This document shows, piece after piece, positions 1 to 11,649 of a stretch of 58,982 nucleotides of DNA (its first letter is position 1; every line of letters starts with the position of its first letter). Position numbers and translations under genes: made by a program. This stretch comes from Podochytrium sp. JEL0797 (lineage: Eukaryota > Chytridiomycota > Chytridiomycetes > Chytridiales > Chytriomycetaceae): positions 1 through 58,982 of the forward strand of contig JADGJG010000054.1 of assembly GCA_027596195.1 (NCBI GenBank). Direction: 5' to 3'. The notes beneath the pieces were generated by a model. That model was given only the letters and a program-made list of their open reading frames with translations, was not told where the DNA came from and did not search any database.

Positions 1-9
1 GGGCTCCTC

Positions 10-37
10 TTTAGAACGACCTAGCCATCAACGACCT
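10..37 (+). repeat. left terminal inverted repeat of the MULE
   Basis: It starts TTTAGAACGACCTA and ends AACGACCT. It pairs with the reverse complement of 4812-4839, differing at one early position and in five of six bases of a central spacer. The outer and inner blocks both contain CGACCT, the complement of the GGTCG subterminal motif. Confidence 0.8.
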
Positions 38-272
38 AAGACACAATTTTTGCTTGGTGGCTGAGGGCTTGTGAAAAGAAGGGTTTCCAACTAGGGTTTT
101 CATCATTTGGAGCCTCCAAAATTGGAGACAACAACCGAATGTGGCCAGTTTTCGGTTGCTTGGGGGGGGAGGGGTGTGTTTGAGGGGAAATAGTTGATTT
201 TGATATAATGATTTTGAGTGGTGGGGGAAGGAGGGGGAAGGGGAATTGGCCCCCCTATTTATACCTTTTTCT

Positions 273-339
273 AGGTCGTTGATGAAAGTTCCTGGAGGTC
301 GCTCGTTGAACATTTAGGTCGCTGATTGGAAAAGGAGTC
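273..339 (+). repeat. left subterminal AGGTCG repeats of the MULE
   Basis: Three copies of a motif of the form AGGTCGYTGATGA occur at 273-285, 296-309 (variant) and 326-339. The same motif is repeated near the right end. Clustered subterminal repeats of this kind usually bind the transposase; that role is inferred here. Confidence 0.7.
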
Positions 340-408
340 GCGGGAATTTAAAATTGGTTTATTTGAATAACACATGAACAAAAAGAGCAAAAGCTGCTGC
401 AACAAAAA

Positions 409-3400
409 TTATCTCGCAGCATTTCCCTCGACGTGTTTGGCGCAGTTGGGCCCCTTGATGTGATTAGCACTTCCACAAACAGAGCAATGACTTTGTTTGC
501 GGGGCTTCTTGGTAACACGTCCAGCTAACGTATGATTCAACGGGCTTTGGTTCGTTTGCGCAACAGGTCGACCTGCGCGAATGACAGCCGCATTGGCATA
601 ACCAGTCGGACAAGGAAGCCGAGCAACGAACGCAACATTTCCTCGGGGAACTGCAGGTGTTGGATCAACAACTGCCAACAGAGGCTGCTGGTTTTCAGCA
701 GACGAAACGTTGACTTGCAATCCGCGCAAGCGGTTGAGGCGAGTCAGGCCAAGTGCTGCCAGTAATTCTGCACCAACCGAACCAAGCTGCTGCTTGGCAG
801 ATACAACATCGAACGCGAATGCAGCTCGACGGAACAATCCCGAATCGTTCTTGGCCTTGGTAATCACAGACAGACCCTCCTGCATCAAGTGGTGTTGACG
901 CTTGGACAAATCCCAGCCTGCGCCTTTCAAACCAAACAACCACAAACACCATGGCATGGCAGGATTGTCGCGACAAAAAGGTTCCAGAAGTGGATCCCAC
1001 AGCCCAACAGAGACAAAGAACGCTTGATCACGCAATGGTTTCGCACTGTTGTCGAACGAAGTCAAAACAGCCATCGTCATGTTGAACGTCTCCGTGTGGC
1101 TACAGATGGTTTGGGCCAGCTCCTTGAGAACGTTGTTGAGCGTTGTGTATTGAAACTTCTCCTTGGGAACGGGCACATCCAAGAGTAAGTTGCTGATGCA
1201 CAGCAAAGCCTCAGACGGGTGCCTCTCGGGCGGCAGGAGCTGGGCCAGCTGCATGGCACGTGCGAAATCCGGTGACGACCGGACATGCCACCGCAAATTT
1301 AAGTGATCTGGGTGAAACGGGTCCTCGTTGATGGAAACGAGTGCCTGGTGGATGTGCGAGCAGTTGATTTTCGTGTTGACAAACAGTGGACAGTCACAGC
1401 TGAGGGTTGGGCGGATCGTGACAAAGTGGCTCGTGGTGTCCGGATGGCGGCGTCCGTCCTCGTCGATGAAGTGCTTGGGGCTCAGCGTGACACGGAACTC
1501 GAATTCATTGGTAGGAGTCGCATCGTATTTGAAGCTCTCGGCAGTCTGCATGAATGAATGAATCATGAGAAAATAGCGATTAACAGAGAAAAAAAGAAAG
1601 GAGGTACCTGCTCACGCCAAACGATTTCAACTTTTTTGCCATATTTCTTTCCAGCAAGCACAAGGTTCTTGATTCGTCCAGCGTTGGTTTCCGACTGGGT
1701 GGTGAAGATGTCGAACACGTGCTGCATGGTTTGTGCCACAGTGTTTCCAGAAAGGTCCGTGTTGATCTTGATTCTGGAGTTGGAGCTTTCGCCTCGACTG
1801 TCCGCAATGTCACCAGCAGTGAAGGCGTTTGCCGTGAGGGTCCTGCAAATCTTGGCCTTGTCTCTCTCCATGTTGGCGAGAAAATCCGAGGGAGTCTCGA
1901 AGTGGGCGTATATTTGCCTGATTTCCGAGAAGCGCTCGTCCAAAGCAGCGGCAGAGCCGAGGTGATCGAAAACCAGGGAGTTGACGTCCTTGAGAAACTG
2001 GCGTCGCAGAGTTCCGAGGCCGGTGGCGTGCTTCACAATGTTGTTGCTGAAATGCATGGCGCAGAAAAAGTGATTCTGGCGGGTGATCAAAGAGTCAGTT
2101 GATGGAAAGAGAGAAACCAAATAAACGTTTGATGCTCTTACTTTGGCGTATATAGGATCACCGAGAGCCAAAATGAGACCAGACCCTTGATCCGACATAA
2201 CCGTTTCCATTCCACGCATACCAACAGCATCCAAGTAATCCTTGATTGACTGCGAATGCTCAGAGGGAACAAATGCAACACTGTGAATCAGAGACTCAAA
2301 CAGTGGCCCGACAAGAGTTAAGACCAGCATGACCATGCCGCAGTAATCCACCTTGTGCGTTCCATCCAGGTGCCCAATATCCTTGAACGTGAGGGTGGCA
2401 CGCTCAGTCATCAACGGATGCCTTCCAAACACCTGCCGCACCGACCTGTCACCCGACAAATCAATCTTGAACATCCCACCCGCAGAATTGATCTCCTCCC
2501 CATATCCCACAAGCATGCCCATTTGGGATTCCATCGTGGGGCCTTGAATGGATTTCTTGGCGGCACTCAACTCACGATGCAACAGTGGTCCTGACAGTTC
2601 GACGCCGTGCTTTGACTTGATGAACCGACGCAGACCGGTAGAGTTTCCTCCAGCATGAGCGAAGCTCTTGATGTCGTCCGAAATCGCAGGATCGAGTTGG
2701 TCCTTGATGGTCAAGAATACTGAGTCGGAGGCGCACAGAAGATGCGAATGATCAAGGACCGTTCCCGTGTCCGGTTTCGCGGGATTTGGAAGCTGAATTC
2801 GGTACAGGCCAGTCGACATGTCCAAGAAGTAATACAGTTTGAATTTGCAGGGGTGTTTTTGCCTAGTTGAACGAAACGAGATAAGAAATCAGAAAACAAG
2901 CGTTGGAAGAGTTTGAGGGGGGACTCACATTCCCACAGGAGTTCTTCCGACTCGCCTGCACAAGAAATTCCCGTTCCGAGCCCGCTGGCCGTTTTCATGG
3001 TAGGATGGAATGCGAATTCCGAGCTTCTCTTCCAATGCGTTGACAGCGTTCGCGTACGACAGATTGCGGGGATCCTCAAAATACTTGATGGAGCCAGACG
3101 TCAAGTGGAAGCTTTTTCCAAGCATGGGCTCCAAGGAATTGCCCGCTGCTGCCTTGGCGTCTTGGACAGTGCGAAACGACGTCGCGAATAGTTCCGGGTC
3201 AATGCCGCGTAGCTCGGAAGTTGGAGGGCTCATGGCGAGGGCAAGCTGTGGCTCGGAAGGTGGAGGGAGGGCAAGCAGCTCGTCGATCCATGAATCGGAG
3301 ATCATTAGAGCAGGGGCTCTGCTGGATCTGCCAGATGGTGTGGAACCAATGGAGAGCAAGGAGGGAGGCGGAGTGAAACCGTAGTGGCATGAAGAGGCCT

Positions 3401-3683
3401 GTGGATTCCAAGTCGGAGATGAGAAGATGGAGTCGAGGAAAGCGTCGCCAGAAGTGGCCCAGTTGGGATCCGGAATCACCGGAGCAGCCATAAAAGAGAT
3501 TCTTGGTTGAGGCGAAGGCACACCCGAAGTCGAGTTTTGTGCCAGAGGAACAGTGCCTGCAATATCGGTCAGTGATGAGGATCCGAACGAAGCAATCGAC
3601 AGCGTACCAGTGTTTCGCTGAAATGGCTTTGAAGCAAGAGGACTTCTTTTCGGCAAAGCAAGTACTCCATCGCGAGGGCCCAA
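409..3683 (-). CDS. MULE transposase with N-terminal zinc-binding, DDE and SWIM domains
   Basis: Likely exons on the minus strand are 3683-2929, 2862-2142, 2075-1608 and 1545-409. The introns begin GTGAGT, GTAAGA and GTACCT, and the reading frame continues across each join; the middle intron is 66 nt and in frame. The N-terminal ~200 residues are Pro/Ser-rich. A C...C...HSH arrangement across the first junction resembles a FLYWCH/WRKY-like DNA-binding finger. The middle part carries the MULE catalytic core: HLDGTHKVD for the first Asp, VMSDQGSG for the second, then the CAMHF (C-x2-H) motif before the last acidic residue. Exon 4 has a SWIM finger of form CxC...CxH (SCDCPLF...NCSHIH). The C-terminus has a knuckle-like CSVCG..H....C. 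The exact start is uncertain; 3683 is the first ATG of the long open frame. No frameshift or stop was seen. Confidence 0.8.
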
Positions 3684-4668
3684 TCCTGATTTGGGGTGAT
3701 GATTGTGAGAAAAATGGACTTGTTTTGTCTCAGTGACGGCCGTAAAACAGCTGTCGTACCATGATGACCCGTGTGCCGAGAAGGCGTATGTGGAGAATCA
3801 TTGACGGATCCGAAAACCTGGCGCAATGACAGAGGTGGCAGAATGGGTCCGGCGCCTAATCCGAATTGGGTTAGTGGACCGTAAAAATCATTCGGACGAA
3901 ATCATCCACCTTGTTCCGTGAGTGACTCGCGTCCCAGAATATGCTGCTGTGAGGGAGTTGAAAAGCCAACGTGCAACGCTGTGAACGAAGATCAGAATAG
4001 ATCTCGCAAAAGAGCATGTGCAAACCTTGATCGCGCCGTGAGGAACCATGATCGCGCTGTGAGGGCATCTGCGTAGAGAAAGCACCAAGCCACGACAAGT
4101 TGTCTGGATCAGCACGACCGGCTAACGAGTTGCCTGCTCAATACCAATTCTTTGCGTCAATAAGCGTGCCGAGCGGGTTGCGAAGAGACGAGACAACGGG
4201 AGAGTGTGTGTGTGATACTATCACCGTACCTTGGGCAACCCTGGGATCATCCGCAAATTCACGGACCGAATCTTTGTCCATCGAGTGTTTTTGAGATATA
4301 TTTTTTTGTCCGAAAAACAACGATTTTTTTATTTAAGCACGTGCCGCCGGAAAAACTCCTGACGGAAGATACCAATCAAAACAAATCATTCAGAATGAAG
4401 AAATTCAACACATATATTTGTATTTATTTTTTCAATATACTAAGAGAAGAAATTTGTTCATTTATGCGCGTGGTTCGAATGCGATGGTTTCGTGTCGACA
4501 ATCTGTAGAGAAATTAAAACAGCATTAATTAAGGGTGATTGGACTATAATTAGGGTAGGGGGAATGGTGAGGAAGTCTGGGATGAATGTCGCTACATCAC
4601 CTTCTGGGTTGATTGAAAGCTGATGGGTTGGGGAGGACGGCCGTATTTATGCATTTTTCAAATTTGCG
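3684..4668. other. non-coding 5' part of the MULE
   Basis: This is upstream of the transposase start and inside the element. The stretch 4280-4460 is AT-rich with T and A runs. No convincing coding frame was found. It probably carries the transposase promoter, but no specific element can be assigned. Confidence 0.5.
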
Positions 4669-4800
4669 AGGTCGCTGATGAAGCAGCCCCAGGTCGTTGA
4701 TGAGAGGTCGCTGCAAGGTCGCCAGGTCGTTGGGAGGCTTGGACGGTCAGGGTTGGTCAGGGTTGATGAGGGTTATCAGGGTTACGGCGATTTTCGATCC
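4669..4800 (+). repeat. right subterminal GGTCG and GGGTT repeats of the MULE
   Basis: AGGTCG motifs occur at 4669, 4691, 4705, 4716 and 4723, the first two as AGGTCGYTGATGA, matching the left subterminal block. They are followed at about 4745-4790 by a run of loosely repeated GGGTT units (GGTCAGGGTT, GATGAGGGTT, ATCAGGGTT). Confidence 0.7.
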
Positions 4801-4811
4801 CTGGGCTTGTC

Positions 4812-4839
4812 AGGTCGTTCACCAGTAGGTCGCTCTAAA
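4812..4839 (-). repeat. right terminal inverted repeat of the MULE
   Basis: This is the reverse complement partner of 10-37. Its outer edge CTCTAAA is fused directly to the coding sequence of the minus-strand secreted protein gene. That gene's present stop codon lies inside this repeat. Confidence 0.8.
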
Positions 4840-6476
4840 AATAAACCCCACGATGTTCAGATACCCCGCGGTGAAGTTGTGTGAGCCCGAAATGACGATA
4901 TCCTGCATGCAGCATTGAATGATGGTCGTGAAGTTCATGGAAGTGAGTTGCGGGCAGCCGTTGTTTTGGATCAGGTTGGAGCATTGGGCTTGCGCGGTTT
5001 GCATGTCTTGGGGGTTGTACGCAGACGCGTTGAATGGGAAGGAAGCAGTGTAGGATGGGGGGGCTGGTGCGTAGGGCACAGCGGGGGGAACGTAAACTTT
5101 AACGTAAGGGGGGAGAATGGGGACGTATGATTGGATGGGTGCAAGCGTAGCTGCCGACGCTACAACTTGGGTCGCAGCAGCGGAGCTAATAGCAACAGGA
5201 GCGGAAGACACCGCAGAGGTGGATGTTGGCATTATTGAGCTGGAATTAATGGACAAAGCAGCGGCCGTCGAGCTTGGAGCCATAGACGCAGATGCAGCAG
5301 AAGGAGCCAAAGAAGCAGATGCAGTAGCAGATACGACAGGCGCAGATGCAGCCGCGGGAGCCACAGACGCAGGTGCTGGAGCGTGCACGATGCACACATT
5401 GTTAAAAGTAGTGCCGTTGAAAGTCATTCCCGCCTGGAACGGCTTGTTTGTGATACCGTTGAATTCAAACGGATTTTTAACGGCTCCCGCAAGATAAGCA
5501 CCATTGATGTGCATGTCATTCGCAGGCACGGGAAACTTTTGCTGCGGCGTCCCACAAGCGGATTGCGAAAAGTCGACATTGTTGAACATGGGCGAGAGGT
5601 TCATGATCACAGACATGTGGTTTGTGTTGAAGTTCCATGGAAGGCCAACGTAGTTCATGGCAATGGAGAAAGTGCTTCCGTCGTCTGTGGTGATGGTTCC
5701 AAATCCATGGCCTGAGGGCGTGAATGTCAAACCTATTGAGTTGAATCGTTAAAACACTTACAAAGCCGACCTCAAATATGTATTACCCGCTGGAGAGGGG
5801 GACACCAAACTGGCAGTAGCTGTGCCACTTTCAACTTTTCCATTGACAAGGAACACAGTGTCTCCGTATCTGACGGACACGGCTAGAAGTACCGTAGGAT
5901 CTCCACCCATGCTGTTGACCTCTCCAACTGACACCAATCCTTGAACCTCGAGAAAGTCGCTCTTGAGGTAATAATATGTACCCACGTCGGCTTGATTGAC
6001 CAACGATTTACCGTCAAGGCCGCTTAACCACGGGTCTCCCGAAATGGAGCAAGTCTTGCCGACACCGGGGGTGAAGACGATAGGATACGTTGTTGTGCAT
6101 TGGTGGACGAGAGGCATACAGGGAGAGTTGATGCTCAGCTCCATCGCAAGCTGCGACGGTGCAGCGTGCGATTTGGCGACGGCATGTGAGTAAGGAGCCA
6201 CAATTGCAACCTTTTGGGGTTGATTCCAGTTGTCATTCGTGAATGTGATTAAATTGAGGTCAAGCATGAACCCGTCAAGGTTGAGAGCCACCTGAAGCTG
6301 CTGAGTTGGGGCATGCGCGAGTTGCACAGTAAACGTGGCACCAGGCAGGGTGGCGTCATAGCTCAACGTGGGAGGATTGAAAACAAAGAGGCCGGTCGTG
6401 GCTGCTGTGCAGTCGGCAGAGGTGAGTTGCGCAAGGCCCAAGAGGCCCAAGAGAGCGAAAATTGCAGTATTCTTCA
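4819..6476 (-). CDS. secreted protein with VWD-like region and Ala/Ser-rich stalk, 3' end altered by the MULE
   Basis: Exons are 6476-5787 and 5732-4819; the 54-nt intron starts GTAATAC, ends AATAG and joins in frame. Met at 6476 gives a clear signal peptide (MKNTAIFALLGLLGLAQL...) ahead of a Cys. Next comes a beta-rich region, then a VWD-like start, CSISGDPWLSGLDG, followed by a predicted beta stretch. The second exon contains a long Ala/Ser/Pro-rich segment, like the glycosylated stalks of fungal wall proteins. A small cysteine region with two adjacent Cys (IIQCCMQD) follows. The last residues, RATYW and the stop, are encoded by the MULE terminal repeat, so the native C-terminus has been replaced or lost. 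Function is unknown; a cell-surface or wall role is likely. Confidence 0.65.
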
Positions 6477-6553
6477 TTGATCGTTGATAAAGGTGGCGAA
6501 ATGCGCCGGACACGGTGGAATATATACTTATTTTAAACCCAATTTCGAATTTT

Positions 6554-6814
6554 TGCATAATGAAAATAAAATTATTGCCTATGGGAAGTGAAATAAAATG
6601 ATAATGATTAGCTCATAGATCTTAGAATCTAGATGCGCTAAAATGAATATTTTGAGTTTCACGCGTGCGCTCTTATGTATTACGTTCGATTTCTTCAACA
6701 AAAGCCAATCCATGAATTGTTGCATAATGAAAATGCAATTATCGCCAAGTCTAAGTTTGAAACTGGCGCTAAAAATGAATATTATAGTCAAGTCCAAGTT
6801 TGAAACTGGCGCTA
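6554..6814 (+). repeat. short degenerate direct repeats upstream of the secreted protein gene
   Basis: Two pairs of direct repeats are visible. One begins TGCATAATGAAAAT at 6554 and 6721. The other contains AAGTTTGAAACTGGCGCTA near 6746-6771 and 6789-6814. A further GCGCTAAAA-TGAATATT pair lies at 6636 and 6767. They look like small local duplications; no gene was found in them. Confidence 0.5.
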
Positions 6815-6989
6815 ATTGCGGCTTTCAATTATAGTTGCGTAATTGGGAACTGCCGCTCGTTCTGAAAAGTTCTCACGCAAAATATTTGGGCTCCGTTCAT
6901 AAAGATATGGGCGGTTCGAGTATCTCCTCCCCGGTTGTTAGAGACATCCTGTTCAGAAGCGTCGTCAAATCTGCAGAAATCTTCCGCTT

Positions 6990-7940
6990 ATGGAACCCCG
7001 CATTTGTCCACTTCTCGGTCACCCTTTCTCGAACAACAAGTTGTCACCAACGAGGCATAAGCCGGTCATCAATTCAACAGAAGTTGGGGAAATGGTGGAG
7101 CTGAATCCAAGGAAACGGAAGCTTGATGAATTTGAGAACGAGTGGACGCCAAATATATTATTTTATGCCCAGCGGCGACATATGATGCAAGAGTTCCCCT
7201 CTCTTTAGACGCAACCGCTAATTGGTTTTGCTCTCATTGTTCTGTCATTTATTGTTCCGTCATTAACCATCCCTCCGTTTGCTCTTGACCGCGTGTACCC
7301 AAGCGCGTGACGAAGTGCCGTATGTTGTGGAATGGATCGAATTTATGGCACGCACGCGCTCTCCAAAAAAAAATCAAAACACGCACCTGTCAGACGGACA
7401 CCAGAATTTAAGGGAACAAGACAAACGTTCAACGATTCGGAGCGGGTGGACAGATGGGTCGGTTTTCCTGGAAGCTTGGGTATGATTCAAAGGGTCGCGT
7501 GAGATACAAGATGAATGAAGCTCCCAAGAATTCCGTGCATGCCTAATTGAATTTGAAAAACACGTTGCGGGCCCCTCATTTTCAATACGAAGAGATTTTG
7601 AAAAGCGTCCCAGAATGTACCATAAAATCAGGTTGGAATGTGTGTAGGCACGGACCCGGAAAGACCATGTTCCGCTCGCAATTTGTACTTGGCGCGGGAA
7701 TTCACGAACCATCAAGCACCATTCCAGAGTAAAGACTATTGGATAACCCAAATATGACATGGTGCAATCACTATTATCTCGTTCACGAGATGCCGCTTAT
7801 CGAAAAGCTGCTCATGTAAGTTGCGCATTGAAATGTACGAAATTGCGGAAAAGCAAGTTGTTAGTCAGTTTGAGGATATCTATTTGAAGAACGCTTGGAT
7901 TGAATCGGTTGAAAAGGAAATGAAGAAACCTGTTTGATTA
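6990..7940 (+). pseudogene. possible decayed coding region of unknown family
   Basis: No intact gene is found between the secreted protein gene and the SDR. Several short plus-strand stretches nonetheless look protein-like in different frames: 7080-7208 ending ..ILFYAQRRHMMQEF; 7550-7730, interrupted by stops; and 7835-7937 ending ..WIESVEKEMKKPV before a stop. The frame changes and stops suggest a relic, or a poorly resolved multi-exon gene. I cannot name a family. Confidence 0.25.
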
Positions 7941-7970
7941 TTTATTCAAGGTTTGTGACTGTTTATATAA

Positions 7971-8717
7971 TCACTTGGCAAAGTTTTTGAAATTGTCCTC
8001 CGTCTGCTTGCGATACCCCACAAGCCCGTGCTCCGACATCCCATACCCAACCTCTTCCTCCCCATTCTTCACGCGTTCATAAACCGAATCCGCAAAAACA
8101 TCGACATTCACACCAAACTTGTGCAACCCCGGCGCCTGAAGATCCGTATCCACAGCAGGCGGCGCAATCTCGATGACTTTAATCCCAATTCCCTTGAGCT
8201 GGTGTCTCAGCGACCACGTGAAGGAGTGAAGCGCGGATTTCGTGCCTGCATAGACGGGACACGCGGGGTACGGAAGGAACGCGAGTCCACTGGTGACATT
8301 CACGATCGCCGCGTTTTCCAAACTGTGCTTCTTGACATGTTCGATAAATAAGAGCGCGAGATGAATCGGCGCGCTGAGGTTGATTTGGATTTCACTCTCG
8401 ACGGTTTTCCAATCAGCGGCGTCGAGGACGTTGAGGCGTTGCTGCACGCCCGCGTTGTTGACGAGGACGTTCAGGGACGGGAAGCGTGTTGCAGCGGCGA
8501 GTATCAGCGCCACGCGTCCCGCCTCAGTCGCCACATCGCCCTGCAGCACTTCGAGGCCTGGCGTCTCCGCGGCAGCCTTGGAGAGGACGTCGAGGCGGCG
8601 TCCGGCGATGATCACTTTGTGTCCGTCGCGGTGGTAGCGCTGCGCGAGGGCGAGTCCAATGCCTGATCCACCGCCAGTGATGAGAACCGTGTTTATGTCA
8701 TTTAGGAAATGACTCAT
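7971..8717 (-). CDS. short-chain dehydrogenase/reductase (DltE-like SDR)
   Basis: This single-exon gene codes about 248 residues starting MSHFLNDINTVLITGGGSG. An in-frame upstream Met at 8807 would add 30 residues without SDR features, so 8717 is preferred. The classical SDR signature is present: TGGGSGIG for the NAD(P) fold, NNAG, a conserved Ser before the active site and YAGTK (YxxxK catalytic pair). The length is usual for a classical SDR. The substrate is not predictable. The closest group by overall look is the DltE-type oxidoreductases shared by fungi and bacteria. No membrane segment is visible; probably cytosolic. Confidence 0.85.
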   Translation of the reverse strand: MSHFLNDINTVLITGGGSGIGLALAQRYHRDGHKVIIAGRRLDVLSKAAAETPGLEVLQGDVATEAGRVALILAAATRFPSLNVLVNNAGVQQRLNVLDAADWKTVESEIQINLSAPIHLALLFIEHVKKHSLENAAIVNVTSGLAFLPYPACPVYAGTKSALHSFTWSLRHQLKGIGIKVIEIAPPAVDTDLQAPGLHKFGVNVDVFADSVYERVKNGEEEVGYGMSEHGLVGYRKQTEDNFKNFAK

Positions 8718-8784
8718 GAGCAATGGACCACGCGTTTCGCACGCGCTTTTTGAAGCAATGCGGGAAAATGAATAATGAATATGT

Positions 8785-11455
8785 TTATGCTGATTCTCCT
8801 TCACCACCTTCCTCCTCCTCCAACCCCGTCAACCCCCTCCCATCCAACATTCTCAAAACAAGAGGCGGGACATACGGCCTCCCCGCGTCCTTCCACTCCC
8901 CACCAGCCCGTCCGAAACTTTCTACCAACACCGGCATCTCAAACGGAATCACTACACTTTCCCACCCGGTGCTTGCACCCGTCGTCTTCCCAATCATTCC
9001 TTCATCCCCACTCTCAACACCATCCAAATCCACCAAATCCAACTCGGGTTCCCTCCCAACCTGCTCCTCAACAGCCCTCATCACCTCCTCCATCTGCTCA
9101 ATATACATGACTACATCCTCCGCAATTGGCGACTCCCCCTCCTCCAACCGATACACCCCAACCGCCCTCCTCGCAACCCCAAACCCAACCCCCTTCAACG
9201 CCCCAACAACCTCGCGATACACCTCCAAAGTCTCACAACTCGTCAACACATGCAACAACCTCGTGACCTCAAAACACGGCGTCAACACCCCTTGCGCCCC
9301 TTCCCCCCCTCCACAAAACGCCTTATTCTCCTTCACCCATGCCTCCAATGGACTCAAATTCACTCTAACAGCCACCGCCCTCCGTCGCGTCGCCCATTCC
9401 TCCCCTCCACGACGATACCGCCTCGGATCCAACAACCCCTCCACAATCGCCGCATTCAGCGCCGTCAAAACCTGCCTCAAAACCTGCATCTTCACATCCG
9501 GGTGCAAGTTCGCAAGATGGAAAGCCGTCAAAGCCGCGTTCAGAACCGCAACAATACTACGCGGGGTGGGTGGCTTACCACCGTGTTTGGGTTTCCTGGG
9601 TGGACTTTGGTATCCCGCCTTTCCGGGCTGTGGTAACGGTGGTCGATGCGACTTGCCATGACTCCCCGGCGTAGGCGTCGACCCTGCCGACGATCCACCA
9701 CCCTGTGCAGCTACATCACTCCCATGTACGTGACACTTCCTTCGCTTTAGATCTGGATCCACACTCTCAGACGCAATTACCCTCCACACCCTCTCACGCT
9801 CCACCTCCCCCGCAGATCCCAGAGCCCCACCCACCTTCTCCACCGCCCTTGCAAGAATCGCATTCGTCTGTTTAAACAACACCCACGACGCCCTCTTGAT
9901 CCTCCCCATCCCAGAAGGTGCTTGCACATCCGAATCCCCCACCCCGGCTGCCACACCAACACTCGCTTCAGGATCCACATAATCCAACACAGCCGCCTCC
10001 AGAATCGAAAGCACTTGTCCCCTCACATGAGCCACGACGAGGTCGTACAATTCATGCACGAGTTCCGCAAACACGCGTTGATGGTCAAACGTCACGATAC
10101 GGAGAGACGGGTCTTTTTGGAAATAGTACAACAGGTGGGTGCAATTCGAGAGCCAGAAGGAGAGTGTGTTGATGTTGTCTCCTTGGTCCTGTTGCCAAAA
10201 AAAGAATACATTCAGTCCCGCGTACACAGTTTGTCAAAAAAAAAACTCACCCGAATCTCTGCACAGATCGCCTTCACACTTTCCCCCAAAAACTCCTCCA
10301 ACAACTCCGGACTACTCAAATAATGCGCATACCGAGCCCCAAGAAACACGATATTCGCTGGAATCACCTTGTGCAGCAACAACCGCGTGGGTCGCAACTC
10401 GGAGATGGCGACATGAAGAATCCGTTGAATATTGCACTCCTCAAACACGAGAATCTGATCAAGCTGGCACGAATCCCAAACAAACGGCGTGCGCGCGATT
10501 TGCTTTATTGTTCAATAAAGCCCACCAGAAAAGAACGGCAAATGAGCAAACACAACAAACACCACCATTAAATACACCAAAATCACCTCTTCCTCGTCAT
10601 CTTCCTCGTCTTCAAAATCCTTTCTAGAGAAACTGCGGGATCCCCTGTGTTGTTGCTTGCTCGTCTCCCCGACAACCATTTCCTTCTTTCCAAATGATCC
10701 AAACAGGGTGCTTGAGGACTGCGACGACTCTTCATCCTCCAAATCCTCCCCATCCGACATCTCTTCCACAATTAAATCAATCCTCCTTTTCCGATACGCC
10801 GATTCCAATTCGTTCCCTAATCGATCGAAAAAAAAATGAGCATGAACCCGCGACCATGACACCACGCAAAAACTCACCCAAATTATGATCCTGAATCGTC
10901 AACCCCCCCAAATCCACAGAATACCCCGACAAAGCACTACTCGACCTCACAATTTCCTTCAACCCCGTCCCATGACCCGTCTTCCTATCCGGATCAGCCC
11001 CATGGTCCAACAACAACTGCACAATCACATCGTGATTATTCGCAGAAGCCCAAATGAGCGGTGTCCATCCGTTTCGATCCGTGCAGTCGACTGTTTTGTA
11101 AAACAAGGGGAAGGGGTGGGGTGTGGGATTTGATTAAAAACAGAGATTCTCACGTGCCAGTCCAAACCCGCAACAAGGGCTCCCGAAACTCACCCTCTGC
11201 CCCTGCCGCTAGTAACAACGCAGCGACATGCGCATGTCCCCAACACGCCGCATAGCATAAACACGGGGTGCCCTCTGCATCGCAGGCGTTGAGATCGAGC
11301 GGGTCGAGGTTAGGCGCCGAGTCGGTGAGGCCTTGATCGTCGTCGATGCGATCCGATAGGAGGAGGAGAGCGAGGACGGTTTTCTCGTCGCCGTGGATGC
11401 ATGCGTTGATGAGGTCTTGGTTTGGGGATGCGGGGCGGAAGCATGCTGTTTCCAT
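8785..11455 (-). CDS. ankyrin-repeat and dilute (DIL) domain protein
   Basis: Exons are 11455-11194, 11090-10878, 10816-10587, 10502-10251 and 10188-8785; all joins keep the frame. The N-terminal ~150 residues hold ankyrin-type repeats (DLINACIHGDEKTVLALLL, then GWTPLIWASANNHDVIVQLL). An acidic low-complexity exon follows (EDEEDDEEE). The last two exons form a DIL region (TPFVWDSC.., then NTLSFWLSNCTHLLYYFQKD), the fold found in the cargo-binding tail of myosin V. Fungi have a known family combining ankyrin repeats and DIL without a motor domain; its role is poorly known and may involve membrane traffic. A Pro/Gly-rich insertion lies within the DIL part (~9560-9700). The C-terminus is acidic. 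Confidence 0.8.
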
Positions 11456-11649
11456 GATTGGCAAAGGGTATTTGTGTTTGACTTTTTTTTCAAACAAAGA
11501 CACTCTGGCGAATCAGACTCGACACAAACTCGGAATCGTTCACTCACCACGCTGTATTATTTACTCGAAACTCGAAAAAGGGTGTCTCAGTCGTATTCCA
11601 CGCTCCATGCAGTCCCGCCATCCGACCTCCCACCCACGCAAGCACACAA

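Larger units (their letters stand above)
10..4839. mobile_element. Mutator-like (MULE) DNA transposon, near complete
   Basis: The element is bounded by imperfect 28-bp terminal inverted repeats at 10-37 and 4812-4839 (22 of 28 positions match). It has GGTCG-rich subterminal repeats inside both ends and one minus-strand gene coding a MULE-type transposase. The whole reading path is open once three short introns are removed, so the copy could still be autonomous. Only nine bases lie left of the left repeat. They do not match the nine bases right of the right repeat, so the 9-bp target duplication expected of MULEs is not seen here; the true end may sit slightly elsewhere, or the duplication has decayed. 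Confidence 0.8.

Noticed and set aside
10..4839. Viral or retrotransposon origin of the left-end element
   Set aside because: No reverse transcriptase, integrase of retroviral type or LTRs; inverted ends, SWIM finger and MULE core fit a DNA transposon.
8723..9661. 312-codon Pro/Ser/Thr-rich open frame on the plus strand
   Set aside because: Antisense of the DIL-domain exon; its low complexity comes from the Gly/Val/Glu-rich opposite strand.
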